From: Kaistella gelatinilytica
Lineage (GTDB): Bacteria; Bacteroidota; Bacteroidia; Flavobacteriales; Weeksellaceae
Direction: 5' to 3'
Length of the DNA: 64,000 nt
Assembly: GCF_015679325.1 (NCBI RefSeq)
Contig: NZ_JADPVI010000001.1
Location: forward strand, 992,001 to 1,056,000
Position numbers and translations under genes: made by a program. Within the stretch, counting starts at the first letter, position 1; every line of letters begins with the position of its first letter. Shown here piece after piece: positions 15,373 through 24,981 of this stretch. The notes under the pieces were generated by a model. The model saw nothing but the letters and a program-made list of their open reading frames with translations. It did not search any database and was not told where the DNA came from.

Positions 15373-17832
15373 ATGGAAAAAAATACTAAAAAAGCCCCGC
15401 AACAACCGACTGAACAGAATAAAACACTATCAAAACCCCGTATATTTTTTGGAGTTCTTTTCATTGTTACTTCTATCATTCTTACCTTTTCATTTATATC
15501 CTATCTTTTAAACTGGCGCGCTGATCAAAGTCAAGCCGGAACGATGCTTGATAAAACTGTAAAATCTTCGAACATTTTTGGTAAGATCGGCGATTGGTTG
15601 GGTAATTTTTTTATTTTTCAAAGCCTTGGAATTGCTGCCTTCGTAGTTGCCTTTCTTTTTGTCGTTTTCGGAATGATGATCCTGAAAAAAAATTATTTCA
15701 AACCCTGGAAAACTTTCGGTCATTCCCTGTTTTTGATTTGCTGGGTTCCTATTTTTATGGGAGCGGTAACCAATGGACAAGGCGTTTTAAGCGGTGTTTA
15801 CGGTTTTCAAATTATGGATTTCTTAAATTCTGTAATCGGCACCGTTGGTTTATGGTTGATTCTTTTGGTAAGCATTTCGTTATATTTTATTCTGGAATTT
15901 AATTTAAATCCAACGAACGTAAAATCAAAACTGAACGATCTGAACGATCAAACTTTAGGAAGAGTAAAAGCGATGATGCCAAATTCTTCTGAAAATTTTG
16001 AAGCAGATGAGGAATTAGAAAGTGAAGTCGATGGAACTGAAAATAACATTCCAGATTCGAAAGTAAATAAAGTTTCTGATTTTGTTCCGGAAATTGAAAT
16101 TGAACCCATAGTAACTCCGAACAGAACTTCTTTTGAAGATATTCCAAATGTGAGCGTAACTGAAAGCACAGGAAGTTCCATTAATTTAAATCCTGTTTCT
16201 ATTCCAGTTGTAGAGTCAACTCCGAAAACTGATGACATTGAATTCAAAGTTGAAGTTCCAAAAACAGTTGATATTGTAGATGAATCGGATAAGAAATCGC
16301 AGGAATTAGTCGATAAACATGGACTTTACGATCATAAATTAGATTTGGCAAATTTTCAAATGCCAACTTTAGATTTATTAAGAGATTATGGGAACGAAGA
16401 AATTGCCATTAACAGAGAAGAACTCGAAGAAAATAAAAATAAAATTGTTGGTCTTCTCAAAAATTTTAATGTAGGAATTGCCGAAATTAAAGCGACGGTT
16501 GGACCGACTGTAACTTTATACGAAATCGTTCCGGAAGCCGGAATTCGTGTCGCTTCTATTAAAAAATTACAGGATGATATTGCGTTGAATCTTTCTGCGC
16601 TTGGAATTAGAATTATCGCTCCAATGCCTGGAAAAGGTACTATTGGTATCGAAGTTCCAAGGAAAAATCCGGCTATGGTTTCTATGCGAAGTGTGATCGG
16701 TTCTCAGAAATTCCAAAATACGGATATGGATTTACCCGTGGTATTTGGTAAAACGATTTCCAATGAAATTTTCATGGCAGATTTAACAAAAATGCCTCAC
16801 TTATTGATGGCAGGAGCAACCGGACAAGGAAAATCAGTTGGAATCAACGCGATCTTGACTTCCCTACTTTATAAAAAACATCCAAGCGAATTAAAATTTG
16901 TAATGGTTGATCCTAAAAAAGTAGAACTTTCTCTTTATTCAAAAATTGAAAGACATTATTTGGCAAAACTTCCAGATGGCGATGACGCGATTATTACGGA
17001 TACGCACAAAGTGATCAACACGCTTAATTCATTATGTATTGAAATGGATCAGCGTTATGATCTGCTTAAAAACGCTTTTTGTAAAAATATAAAGGAATAC
17101 AATAAAAAATTCACGGAGCGAAAATTAAATCCGGAAAATGGACACCGATATTTGCCTTACATCGTTTTGGTTGTTGATGAATTCGCCGATCTAATTATGA
17201 CGGCCGGAAAAGAGGTAGAAATCCCGATCGCAAGATTGGCACAGTTGGCAAGAGCGGTTGGAATTCATTTAATTGTAGCAACACAACGACCATCTGTAAA
17301 TGTAATTACGGGAATGATCAAAGCCAATTTCCCGGCAAGAGCTGCATTTCGAGTAATTTCGAGTGTAGATTCCCGCACCATTTTAGATTCTCCTGGAGCA
17401 GATCAACTGATCGGAAAAGGTGATATGCTTTATTTTAATGGAAATGAAATTATGCGACTTCAATGCGCATTTGTAGATACGCCCGAAGTTGAAAAAATTG
17501 CTGAATTTATTGGGGAACAAAAAGGATATGCAAGTGCTTTTATGTTGCCCGAATATTCCGCAGACGAAACCACTTCGACTGTTGGAGCTTTTGATCCGAA
17601 CGAAAAAGATGTTTTGTTTGAAGATGCTGCACGAATCATTGTTTCAACGCAACAAGGTTCTACGTCAATGCTTCAAAGACAGCTGAAATTAGGTTACAAC
17701 AGAGCCGGAAGAATTATGGACCAGCTGGAAGCGTGCGGAGTTGTAGGAGGCTTTAATGGCGCGAAAGCAAGAGAGGTACAGATCTCTGATTTAAATTCTT
17801 TGGAACAGTTTTTGGAAGAATTGCGAAAGTAA
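15373..17832 (+). CDS. ftsK: DNA translocase FtsK/SpoIIIE
   Basis: 819 residues. N-terminal membrane part with about four helices (residues ~20-45, 75-105, 115-135, 150-175), an acidic linker to ~residue 310, then the RecA-like motor with Walker A GATGQGKS at 481-488, FVMVDPKKVELS, and Walker B YIVLVVDEFADL. The C-terminal winged-helix gamma domain (GSTSMLQRQLKLGYNRAGRIMDQLE) reads polar DNA sequences. It pumps chromosome dimers through the septum. First gene of ftsK-lolA-lptF/G, an order often conserved in Bacteroidota. Confidence 0.97.
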   Translation: MEKNTKKAPQQPTEQNKTLSKPRIFFGVLFIVTSIILTFSFISYLLNWRADQSQAGTMLDKTVKSSNIFGKIGDWLGNFFIFQSLGIAAFVVAFLFVVFGMMILKKNYFKPWKTFGHSLFLICWVPIFMGAVTNGQGVLSGVYGFQIMDFLNSVIGTVGLWLILLVSISLYFILEFNLNPTNVKSKLNDLNDQTLGRVKAMMPNSSENFEADEELESEVDGTENNIPDSKVNKVSDFVPEIEIEPIVTPNRTSFEDIPNVSVTESTGSSINLNPVSIPVVESTPKTDDIEFKVEVPKTVDIVDESDKKSQELVDKHGLYDHKLDLANFQMPTLDLLRDYGNEEIAINREELEENKNKIVGLLKNFNVGIAEIKATVGPTVTLYEIVPEAGIRVASIKKLQDDIALNLSALGIRIIAPMPGKGTIGIEVPRKNPAMVSMRSVIGSQKFQNTDMDLPVVFGKTISNEIFMADLTKMPHLLMAGATGQGKSVGINAILTSLLYKKHPSELKFVMVDPKKVELSLYSKIERHYLAKLPDGDDAIITDTHKVINTLNSLCIEMDQRYDLLKNAFCKNIKEYNKKFTERKLNPENGHRYLPYIVLVVDEFADLIMTAGKEVEIPIARLAQLARAVGIHLIVATQRPSVNVITGMIKANFPARAAFRVISSVDSRTILDSPGADQLIGKGDMLYFNGNEIMRLQCAFVDTPEVEKIAEFIGEQKGYASAFMLPEYSADETTSTVGAFDPNEKDVLFEDAARIIVSTQQGSTSMLQRQLKLGYNRAGRIMDQLEACGVVGGFNGAKAREVQISDLNSLEQFLEELRK

Positions 17833-17894
17833 ATTTAAACTTAAACAATAGTTTAACTTTATCTTAAAATTCTAATCAAAAAATAAAGGAAAGA

Positions 17895-18542
17895 ATGAAA
17901 AATATACTGAAGAAAATTTCTGTTGGAATCTTTGTTATTGCGACAAGTGCAAGTTTTTCTGCACAAAAAATTGATGCAAAAGCAAAAACTATCTTAGACG
18001 CGATATCTACTCAATACAAATCTAAAAATAATGTCTATTTCAAATTTGTTTATGGAACTGGAAATGGTAAAAAGATAACCCGAACAGAACCCGGAATTTT
18101 TTATTCTGCCAAAGACAAATACAAATTGAAAATCATGGGAACAGAACAGATTTTTGATGGAAATAAAATTTATAATATTTCCGCAGAAGATCAGGAAGTT
18201 ACCGTTGCTAAACCTACCGGAAGCGAACAAATGTTTTCCCCTTTAACTTATATGGAAGAATATAAAAAAGGCTATAATGTAAAATATATGGGAAAAGTTA
18301 TGGTAAATGGAATAAATTCTGATTACATTAAATTAACGCCCGTTGCTAAAAATGGCATCAAAGAAGTCAATCTTTTTATAAATGACGCTAAAAAGCAAAT
18401 CGTGAAGTTGGAGCAATTTTCTACCGATAATTCAGTTTCTGTAATTGCGATCAGTGACTACAAAGAAAATCAAACTTTAAACAATGCTATGTTTAATTTC
18501 GATAAAGATCAATACAAAAATTACATTGTCACCGAACTTTAA
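17895..18542 (+). CDS. lolA: LolA-like outer-membrane lipoprotein carrier
   Basis: 215 residues with signal peptide (MKNILKKISVGIFVIATSASFSAQ). The body fits the LolA fold: a helix with AKTILDAISTQYKS, then a curved sheet with GIFYSAKDKYKLKIMGTEQIFDGNKIYNI and FINDAKKQIVKLEQFSTDN. It should ferry lipoproteins through the periplasm from LolCDE to the outer membrane. It sits 62 nt after ftsK with no promoter box between, so it is probably co-transcribed, and it ends at a strong terminator. Confidence 0.88.
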   Translation: MKNILKKISVGIFVIATSASFSAQKIDAKAKTILDAISTQYKSKNNVYFKFVYGTGNGKKITRTEPGIFYSAKDKYKLKIMGTEQIFDGNKIYNISAEDQEVTVAKPTGSEQMFSPLTYMEEYKKGYNVKYMGKVMVNGINSDYIKLTPVAKNGIKEVNLFINDAKKQIVKLEQFSTDNSVSVIAISDYKENQTLNNAMFNFDKDQYKNYIVTEL

Positions 18543-18561
18543 AATTTTTTAAATATAAATA

Positions 18562-18596
18562 AAGTCACAAAGGAAAACTCTTTTGTGACTTTTTTG
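18562..18596 (+). terminator. Intrinsic terminator of ftsK-lolA
   Basis: AAGTCACAAA pairs with TTTGTGACTT, followed by TTTTTT. Confidence 0.88.
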
Positions 18597-18597
18597 G

Positions 18598-18605
18598 TAA
18601 ATTTG
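18598..18605 (+). promoter_or_regulatory. Promoter -7 box of lptF/G, start-codon proximal
   Basis: TAAATTTG ends 4 nt before the ATG at 18610. Using the 5-nt spacing seen for the SRP RNA, the start site falls on the A of the ATG, which predicts a leaderless mRNA. Confidence 0.5.
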
Positions 18606-18609
18606 AACC

Positions 18610-20064
18610 ATGATAAAAAAAATCGACGGTTACGTCATAAAAACCTTTTTCGGCCCGTTTATTTTTATTTTCAGTGTGTTGTTCTTCATATTTGTAGTTA
18701 ACATCATCTGGATCAGGTTGGCGCAGTTTACAGGAAAAGGTTTGAGCTATTGGGAAATCATGAAACTCCTCTCCTATTTGTCTGCAATTGTGGTGCAGCT
18801 GGTTTTACCTTTGACGATCTTACTGTCGGCGATTATGACTTTCGGTGATTTTGGGGAACGATACGAACTCGCCGCAATGAAAGCCGCCGGAATTTCTTTG
18901 ACGAGAATTATGTTGCCCCTGTTTTTTGTCACTTTTATATTTTCTCTCTTCCTCTTTTTCTTTTCCAATAATGTCATACCCGACTTTCAGCGGAAAGCAA
19001 AGAATATGCTCTATAACATTGCTGCGACGAAACCTGCACTCAATTTCACACCAGGACAATTCATTCAGCAAATCCCGGGATACAGTGTAAAATTTGATAA
19101 AATTTTAGGAGAAAATGGTGAAAATATCGAAGGAGTGTTTATTCATAAAATGGCAAATTCCTACGAGAATCAGCAATCGATCATCGCGGAGAAAGGAAAA
19201 TTTGTACCTGCAGATAACCGAAACTATTTAAAACTGGTTCTTTTTAATGGCCATATTTTCGAAGATAATATTGAAAATGTAGAATACAGTCAACGTATAA
19301 AACAACCGGATCAAGCAATTAAATTCGATACGATGGTTTCGCATTTTAATATTTCAGAAATCATTAATAAAGCCTTGGAAGCAGAAAAGATCACCGATGA
19401 CTATTCCTTCCAGAATTTTATTGAGCTGAACAAAACCATTCGCAAAGCAAAAGTTCAGAACAGCTCTATTCTGAACAATATTAATTCAGAACTCGTGAAT
19501 CAAACCAACGGTTTTGTAAGTTATATCGACAAATCGAAGACCAAAATAGCACTTACTCCTGTACCCAAATTAGATACCTTAAAAAAGCAGAAAAAGCAGG
19601 AATTTCTGTATGCAGCTTATAATAAAATTGAAAGCGTAAAACAGCTGAACACGGCTAAAGCAGAACAAATTCAGGATTTACATGCTTATTATTCAAGGAT
19701 CATTATTTATCAACAGCGGATTTTTGCGTACTCCGTTACCTGTTTAATTTTCTTTTTGATCGGTTCAAGTTTAGGCTCGATCATTAGAAAAGGTGGGTTA
19801 GGATTACCGGTTGTGATTGCGATCGTAGTGTTTATTATTTTCTACGTCATCAATTTATCGGTAGAAAATATGGCCTGGTCTGGAAAAATGGATCCTTATC
19901 TCGCTGCATGGTTACCGAATCTTATTTTGTTTCCATTCGGAGCCTGGCTCACTTACAAAGCATTAACAGATTCCCAACTGTTTGATGTTGAGAAATACAA
20001 AGCATTGTTCAAACCACTCATCAACAGGTTTTCAAAAAATAAAGAACACGCGAGATATCGCTAG
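18610..20064 (+). CDS. LptF/LptG family lipopolysaccharide export permease
   Basis: 484 residues. Three N-terminal membrane helices (about 13-35, 55-78, 98-120), a periplasmic beta-jellyroll-like domain from ~125 to ~375, and three C-terminal helices (about 377-400, 407-425, 435-460). MKAAGISLTRIMLP is the coupling-helix region that contacts the LptB ATPase. It extracts LPS from the inner membrane. Bacteroidota members are usually labelled LptF/LptG without distinction. Preceded by its own terminator/promoter pair after lolA. Confidence 0.92.
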   Translation: MIKKIDGYVIKTFFGPFIFIFSVLFFIFVVNIIWIRLAQFTGKGLSYWEIMKLLSYLSAIVVQLVLPLTILLSAIMTFGDFGERYELAAMKAAGISLTRIMLPLFFVTFIFSLFLFFFSNNVIPDFQRKAKNMLYNIAATKPALNFTPGQFIQQIPGYSVKFDKILGENGENIEGVFIHKMANSYENQQSIIAEKGKFVPADNRNYLKLVLFNGHIFEDNIENVEYSQRIKQPDQAIKFDTMVSHFNISEIINKALEAEKITDDYSFQNFIELNKTIRKAKVQNSSILNNINSELVNQTNGFVSYIDKSKTKIALTPVPKLDTLKKQKKQEFLYAAYNKIESVKQLNTAKAEQIQDLHAYYSRIIIYQQRIFAYSVTCLIFFLIGSSLGSIIRKGGLGLPVVIAIVVFIIFYVINLSVENMAWSGKMDPYLAAWLPNLILFPFGAWLTYKALTDSQLFDVEKYKALFKPLINRFSKNKEHARYR

Positions 20065-20110
20065 ATCTTTTGAACTAAAAGTTATAGTTTTATAAAAAAT
20101 TCAAACAAAT

Positions 20111-20145
20111 AAAAAAGCAAAATAGATCAACTATTTTGCTTTTTT
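20111..20145. terminator. Bidirectional terminator between lptF/G and gpx
   Basis: Fifteen-bp perfect stem (20111-20125 with 20131-20145): A6 GCAAAATAG mirrored, 5-nt loop. The A and T tracts are part of the stem, fitting both convergent genes. Confidence 0.9.
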
Positions 20146-20200
20146 ATATCTTTTCAGGAAAACTATTTGTGATTCCTAAGTGCTTATCTTTAACTAAAAA

Positions 20201-20770
20201 TTACTTTAAATATTTGGTGATCGATTCGCTTGTAGGTTTCGTAGTACTGATAAAACTATCAATTAATTTACCATTCTCGTCTACCAAAAACTTAGTAAAA
20301 TTCCACATAATGGTCGTATTTTTTACTCCGTTTAAATTTTTCTCAGTTAAATATTTAAAAATCGGCGCAGTGTCTGCTCCTTTCACTGAAACTTTCGCAG
20401 CCATGGGAAAAGTCACTCCGAAGTTTTTCTCGCAAAAAGCTCCGATCTCAGCATTAGTCCCTGGCTCCTGACCTCCAAAATTATTTGCTGGAAAACCCAC
20501 AACAACCAATTTATCTTTGTACTGATCTGCAACTTTTTCCAGATCCGCATATTGTGGCGTAAATCCGCATTCTGACGCGGTGTTTACGATCAATACTTTC
20601 TTTCCTTTGAAATCGGCAAAGTTGATTTCTTTACCGTCGAGACTTGCAACCTTGTAGTCGTATAAGTTTTTCATTTCCTGGGGTTTATCTTTCGATACTT
20701 CTTTTTTCTGATTGGTGCAGCTTTGTAAAAAAGCGCCTATTGACAGTAGAACGATGAATAATTTTTTCAT
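20201..20770 (-). CDS. Glutathione-peroxidase-family thiol peroxidase, lipoprotein
   Basis: 189 residues. Lipoprotein signal with Cys18 (LLSIGAFLQSC). The GPx fold shows catalytic Cys68 in NTASECGFTPQY (Cys, not selenocysteine), Gln101 in NNFGGQEPG, and Trp156-Asn157 in IMWNFTKFL. A resolving Cys113 (GAFCEKNFG) indicates the thioredoxin-dependent non-seleno type, so the substrate is hydroperoxide and the reductant probably a thioredoxin-like protein outside the cytoplasm. Confidence 0.92.
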   Translation of the reverse strand: MKKLFIVLLSIGAFLQSCTNQKKEVSKDKPQEMKNLYDYKVASLDGKEINFADFKGKKVLIVNTASECGFTPQYADLEKVADQYKDKLVVVGFPANNFGGQEPGTNAEIGAFCEKNFGVTFPMAAKVSVKGADTAPIFKYLTEKNLNGVKNTTIMWNFTKFLVDENGKLIDSFISTTKPTSESITKYLK

Positions 20771-20888
20771 TGGGGAGAATTTGTAGACCGTGGTCTTTTG
20801 TTAAGTAATTTGATGTTTAAATATATTATTCAATTTAAAAACTAAAAAGTCATCAATAAATAATAATTTCTAAAATGACTTTTTGTGT

Positions 20889-20951
20889 CTAAAAATAATA
20901 TTTCAGCCCCAAATTCACATCAAATTTTACACCATTAACATCAATAATTAA
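20889..20951 (-). pseudogene. Remnant: C-terminal strand of an outer-membrane beta-barrel
   Basis: Minus-strand frame LIIDVNGVKFDVNLGLKYYF followed by TAG. The alternating pattern and terminal Phe are the signature of the last beta-strand of a porin-like barrel protein. No start codon or upstream barrel sequence remains: the frame is closed by a stop 20 codons upstream. It sits just downstream of the exported protein at 20958-21620. It could be chance, but the match to a BAM C-terminal signal is good. Confidence 0.4.
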
Positions 20952-20957
20952 TTAAAT

Positions 20958-21620
20958 TTAAAATTTAAAAATGTTCGCAGGAAAAACTTTATTGGTTTCA
21001 ATTTTATTGATGATCATCAGGTAATCACTTTCTCTTTTCTGAGAAGATGATTCTAATCTAAAAGGCATTACCAAGCTCCCAACTTTCCGGTAATCGCCGT
21101 ATATTAAAGTTTCTTCGCTTTTAATTTCTTTTACAAGCATATAGCTTTTCGTATCAAAATAGTAAATCGTTTTGTTCACATTTTTGGTCAGTTCTACTTT
21201 ATGACAATAAACTTCTCCAATTTTTTCTTTACCTAGATATTGTGCATCAAAACCTTTATTTTCCCAATCGATGAAATCGTTATCAAAACTTTCCGGGACA
21301 TAATTTGGGTATTCCTGAATCTTATTTGTTGCGTAATTCATCGCATACCCTTTTTTACCATCGTAACCTTCAATTGGCGTTTCCTTTTTATTAATGGTAA
21401 TCACCGTTTTAGTAAGATTAGGTCGTTGCTGATAAATTTTTATCGGATATTCATCATTGATTCCCAAAGTTACTTTTCCCTGTAAAGTCACGGAATTTAA
21501 AAGTTTCCAGTTGGTCAGACCACCCGATAATTCTATGTTTTTGTCTATAATTTCTTTTGCAGTTTGTGCTGAAACGATGCAGCTCATCACCATTATAAAT
21601 CCTAAAAATATCTTTTTCAT
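20958..21620 (-). CDS. Exported LolA-like / outer-membrane lipoprotein-sorting-like protein
   Basis: 220 residues with signal peptide (MKKIFLGFIMVMSCIVSAQ). The pattern AKEIIDKNIELSGGLTNWKLLNSVTLQGKV, then YYFDTKSYMLVKEIKSEETLIYGDYRKVGSLVMPFRLES, is that of the exported LolA/LolB-fold proteins annotated as outer membrane lipoprotein-sorting protein. It is probably periplasmic and binds a hydrophobic ligand; the precise role is unknown. Own -7 box at 21642. Confidence 0.75.
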   Translation of the reverse strand: MKKIFLGFIMVMSCIVSAQTAKEIIDKNIELSGGLTNWKLLNSVTLQGKVTLGINDEYPIKIYQQRPNLTKTVITINKKETPIEGYDGKKGYAMNYATNKIQEYPNYVPESFDNDFIDWENKGFDAQYLGKEKIGEVYCHKVELTKNVNKTIYYFDTKSYMLVKEIKSEETLIYGDYRKVGSLVMPFRLESSSQKRESDYLMIINKIETNKVFPANIFKF

Positions 21621-21641
21621 TAAGGCAATCTATTTATTTTT

Positions 21642-21649
21642 CAAATATA
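21642..21649 (-). promoter_or_regulatory. Promoter -7 box of the LolA-like gene
   Basis: Minus-strand TATATTTG; predicted start near 21637, 17 nt before the ATG. Confidence 0.6.
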
Positions 21650-21782
21650 TACTTTTATTTCTTGTCGAATTATGATCGACTTTCGAAAAACACGCATATC
21701 TACTCTATTTTGTGATCGTGAAGATCATATTTATTATTTTCGCAAACGCTCAATCGCTTTTAAATGGATAAGTCGCGCCTTA

Positions 21783-22523
21783 TCATTTCAAGGTTTGATT
21801 CTTCAAAATTTCCCGTGCTTTTTCCAGATCTTCCGGAACATCAATTCCGACTCCAACAAAATCTGTTTCTATCATTTTGATTTTCATGCCATATTCTAAA
21901 TAACGGATGCATTCTATCTTCTCTGCTATTTCTAAAGGGCTCATCGGCAATTTTGCAAAATTCAGCAACGCATTTTTCCTAAAAGCATAAACGCCAATAT
22001 GTTTAAAATATTCTGCTTTTACTGCAGTTTCTCTTGGATACGGAATTACAGAACGGCTAAAATAAAGGGCAAAACCTTCGTTGTCAGTAATCACTTTTAC
22101 ATTATTGGGATTTTCGATCTCCTCTTTTTCTTTTAATTTGATCTTTAAAGAAGCTAAAGAAATTTTCTCTTCCACGTCATCTTTAAAAACAGAAATTAAC
22201 TGTCGCAAAGGTTCGGTTTTCAGAAACGGTTCGTCACCCTGTACGTTGATCACAATATCGCAATCTATATTCGAAACTGCTTCTGCGATTCGGTCGCTTC
22301 CTGTTTCATGTTGCGAAGTCATGACTGCATTTCCACCGATCTCTTTAATTTCATTAAAAATAAATTCAGAATCTGTGGCCACAAAAACTTCCTGAAAAAG
22401 TCCGGTTTCTACTACATTTTCATAGGTGGTTGCAATCACCGTTTTGTCCCCCAAAATCTGCATCAGTTTTCCGGGAAAACGACTGGCTTCGTAACGCGCT
22501 GGAATAACGGCAATGATCTTCAT
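21783..22523 (-). CDS. kdsB: 3-deoxy-manno-octulosonate cytidylyltransferase
   Basis: 246 residues. Activates Kdo to CMP-Kdo for lipid A-core synthesis. Nucleotide-binding [14 protein letters not shown] at the N-terminus, [32 protein letters not shown] and HIGVYAFRK are all KdsB signatures. It lies 4 nt after the aminotransferase gene, so the two share a transcript. Confidence 0.96.
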   Translation of the reverse strand: MKIIAVIPARYEASRFPGKLMQILGDKTVIATTYENVVETGLFQEVFVATDSEFIFNEIKEIGGNAVMTSQHETGSDRIAEAVSNIDCDIVINVQGDEPFLKTEPLRQLISVFKDDVEEKISLASLKIKLKEKEEIENPNNVKVITDNEGFALYFSRSVIPYPRETAVKAEYFKHIGVYAFRKNALLNFAKLPMSPLEIAEKIECIRYLEYGMKIKMIETDFVGVGIDVPEDLEKAREILKNQTLK

Positions 22524-22527
22524 TAAA

Positions 22528-23781
22528 TTATTTTAATTGAGATAAAGCGTTTTCTAGTCTTGGCAACATTTTCTCTATTTCATTTAATGATAATCCACCT
22601 GCAGATGCTCTAAACCAAGGCATTTCTCCTGAATTCCCAAAGGCTGAAAACGGAACTAAAGCTACTCCAGCTTCATCAATCAAGTAGAAAACTAAATCGG
22701 ACGAATTCGTAATCTTTGTTCCATCGGGTTTTGACTTTCCGATATAATTGAGTTCTATCGTCAAATATAAAGCGCCCATCGGTTTGATGCTTTCAACGAG
22801 AAATCCACGAGATCTCATATCCTGAATTCCGTTGTGAAGAGTTTGTAGACTTTTTGAAATCTTTCCTTTAAAATCATCAACAAAATGATCGACATTTTCA
22901 GTTTCATTCAAGAAAATACTCACCGCTTCCTGCTCAGGTTTTGGCGCCCAAGCTCCAACATGCGTAAGAAGTGCCTTCATCTTATCGATAATTTCGGCGG
23001 GACCAAAACTCCAGCCTACGCGAACTCCTGTCGCAGCAAAACATTTAGAAATACCATCAATAAATACCGTATATTTTTTTAGCTCAGGAAAAAGAGAAAC
23101 AGGGTTGAAATGTTCATCCTCAAAAGTGAGCATCGCGTAAATCTGATCGTACATTAAATAAAGGGGCTTTTCGTTTTCGCCTCTTCTTTTATTTTCTTCC
23201 AAGATCAACTCGCAGATTTCCGAAAGCTGGTCTTTCGTAAACATGGTTCCAGTAGGATTGAGAGGTGAACATAAAGCCAGTAAAACAGCATCTTTCAAAT
23301 GAGGTTTTAAGTCTGCTGCAGTGGGCAAAAAATTATTTTCCTGCGAAGTCTCCACTTCAATTTTATTCGCGTTGGTCAGGTAAGCATAATGGTTGTTATT
23401 CCAGGAGGGAATCGGATAAACCACTTTATCACCATCATCAACAATTGTTTTGAAAGTGGCATAAATTAATGGTCTGGACCCGCCCGCAACTAAAATTTCA
23501 TTTTCATTATATTCTAGATTCCAGCGGTTTTTTAAATCTTTGGAAATTGATTTTCTTAATGATAACAACCCGTTTGCAGGTGGATAATTGGTTAAATTAT
23601 TCTGATAAGCTTTGTTGATTTCTTCTTTTAGTCGCGCAGGAATCGGATAAATATCAGCGTTCAAATCACCGATCGTAAGATTCGCGATTTCTGCACCTTG
23701 CGCCTTCAGATCATTTACCTGATTTCCGATTTTAATAATTTCTGAACCGATTAAATTTTCGGCGAGTTTTGATACTTTCAT
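22528..23781 (-). CDS. PLP-dependent class I/II aminotransferase
   Basis: 417 residues of fold-type I. PLP-binding Lys in [16 protein letters not shown] (SKxFxxTGxRxG), the [11 protein letters not shown] phosphate-contact region, [11 protein letters not shown] (Asn/Pro motif), YDQIYAML and the C-terminal substrate Arg in PWFRASAG. It resembles aspartate/aromatic-type aminotransferases of Bacteroidota; donor and acceptor are not predictable. First gene of an operon with kdsB. Confidence 0.9.
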   Translation of the reverse strand: MKVSKLAENLIGSEIIKIGNQVNDLKAQGAEIANLTIGDLNADIYPIPARLKEEINKAYQNNLTNYPPANGLLSLRKSISKDLKNRWNLEYNENEILVAGGSRPLIYATFKTIVDDGDKVVYPIPSWNNNHYAYLTNANKIEVETSQENNFLPTAADLKPHLKDAVLLALCSPLNPTGTMFTKDQLSEICELILEENKRRGENEKPLYLMYDQIYAMLTFEDEHFNPVSLFPELKKYTVFIDGISKCFAATGVRVGWSFGPAEIIDKMKALLTHVGAWAPKPEQEAVSIFLNETENVDHFVDDFKGKISKSLQTLHNGIQDMRSRGFLVESIKPMGALYLTIELNYIGKSKPDGTKITNSSDLVFYLIDEAGVALVPFSAFGNSGEMPWFRASAGGLSLNEIEKMLPRLENALSQLK

Positions 23782-23833
23782 AGTTAATTTTTAGTAAGAA
23801 AATACAGGATCGAATCAACATTCTTATCCTTCT

Positions 23834-23841
23834 CAAATGTA
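23834..23841 (-). promoter_or_regulatory. Promoter -7 box of the aminotransferase-kdsB operon
   Basis: Minus-strand TACATTTG; predicted start near 23829, a 48-nt leader. Confidence 0.5.
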
Positions 23842-24098
23842 CAAATTTTAAATAATTTTAAAGAGCGAAAATACAAATTGGAAGACTGAAAACCGCATTT
23901 TTAATCTTAAAAAAAGTTAAATAATGATCTTTCAAATGAAATAATATTTGCTTTAATCTACCGGAATAATCATTCAACAAAAAGAATTTTGCAAATTTTA
24001 TGTACTCAATTTGGTTCGTAGTGCAGACTCCTTTACAAAATGAAATAAAATTCTTATATTTAAATCGTTAACTAAACATTCATTAAAAAGAGAAAAAC
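23842..24098. other. AT-rich divergent intergenic region
   Basis: About 317 nt separate the divergent genes at 23781 and 24099. Apart from the minus-strand -7 box I see no hairpin with a T run, no RNA gene and no coding frame worth calling. There is no exact TAnnTTTG for the rightward gene. Confidence 0.5.
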
Positions 24099-24923
24099 AT
24101 GATTGAAAACCAGAATTCCGAAGAAATTGTTTCCAGCCCTCCTGCGAAAAAAAAATCTAAAAAAGGATGGATCATAGGAGTTGTTGTTGTAATCGCACTC
24201 ATAGCGATAGGACTGTTTCTAAAAAATAAATCTTCAGAGACTAATGCCGATGGTACTTATCCTCAGGTTGAAGCGTTATTTTCTGCTCCTGCTTACGACA
24301 AAATACCCCAAGATTATAAAGTGTACATCTATAATTATTTGTCGAATAGCGGATATTTGGACGGGACTTACTTTATGACAAAAATTCCAGATCGCGCTAA
24401 AAGAGTTTTTGCTTTTGGAGATTTCACTGATGATGGAAAGGAAAACAGCGATCTAGCGGTTATTTTGGAGAAAAATGATTTTAAAAGTTCAAAATTGGTT
24501 ATATTTAATGATAAGGGAGAACTTCTTTTTGTAGAGGATTATGATTATGATCTGCCAGTTATTAATTCTTTCAATACGGGTGCTAAAATTTTCTTGCAGG
24601 AAAATAAATTAATTCCCGCACCTGTCAGTGGTTTAATTATTCAAAAGGAATCGAGTAAATATGTAGTTCTTTACGATAAGAAATCAAAAAAGTTCAGCTC
24701 TTATTATCAATATACAGATGATGACAATAGCGTGGCAGATGAAGAATATGATGAAGGCGGTGAATATACCGAGTCTGAAGGAGAGACTGAAATAAGTACG
24801 CCAGCTGTAGAAGTTCAGAAACCAAAAACTGAAGTGATCGAAAAAAAATCACCATCTGTAGAAACTGAAAAATCATCTGTTCCAGAGGTTAAAGTAGAGG
24901 TAAAGGACGAAACATCGCTTTAG
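24099..24923 (+). CDS. Single-pass membrane protein of unknown function
   Basis: 274 residues. A short cytoplasmic N-terminus with a Lys cluster (PPAKKKSKKGW) precedes one membrane helix (IIGVVVVIALIAIGLFL, about 28-44), so the C-terminal bulk faces the periplasm. A globular middle (~55-205) contains FAFGDFTDDGKENSDLAVIL, an Asp-rich loop that looks like a calcium-binding or VCBS-type turn. The tail is acidic and low-complexity (YDEGGEYTESEGETE, then Lys/Val/Glu repeats). Family not recognised. Confidence 0.75.
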   Translation: MIENQNSEEIVSSPPAKKKSKKGWIIGVVVVIALIAIGLFLKNKSSETNADGTYPQVEALFSAPAYDKIPQDYKVYIYNYLSNSGYLDGTYFMTKIPDRAKRVFAFGDFTDDGKENSDLAVILEKNDFKSSKLVIFNDKGELLFVEDYDYDLPVINSFNTGAKIFLQENKLIPAPVSGLIIQKESSKYVVLYDKKSKKFSSYYQYTDDDNSVADEEYDEGGEYTESEGETEISTPAVEVQKPKTEVIEKKSPSVETEKSSVPEVKVEVKDETSL

Positions 24924-24944
24924 CGTTTCGGTCAATTTTAAAAT

Positions 24945-24977
24945 AAAAAAAGTTTCACAAGATGTGAAACTTTTTTT
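24945..24977. terminator. Bidirectional terminator, 15-bp stem
   Basis: A7 GTTTCACA (24945-24959) pairs with its exact complement (24963-24977) across a 3-nt loop; serves the convergent genes on both sides. Confidence 0.9.
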
Positions 24978-24981
24978 TATT

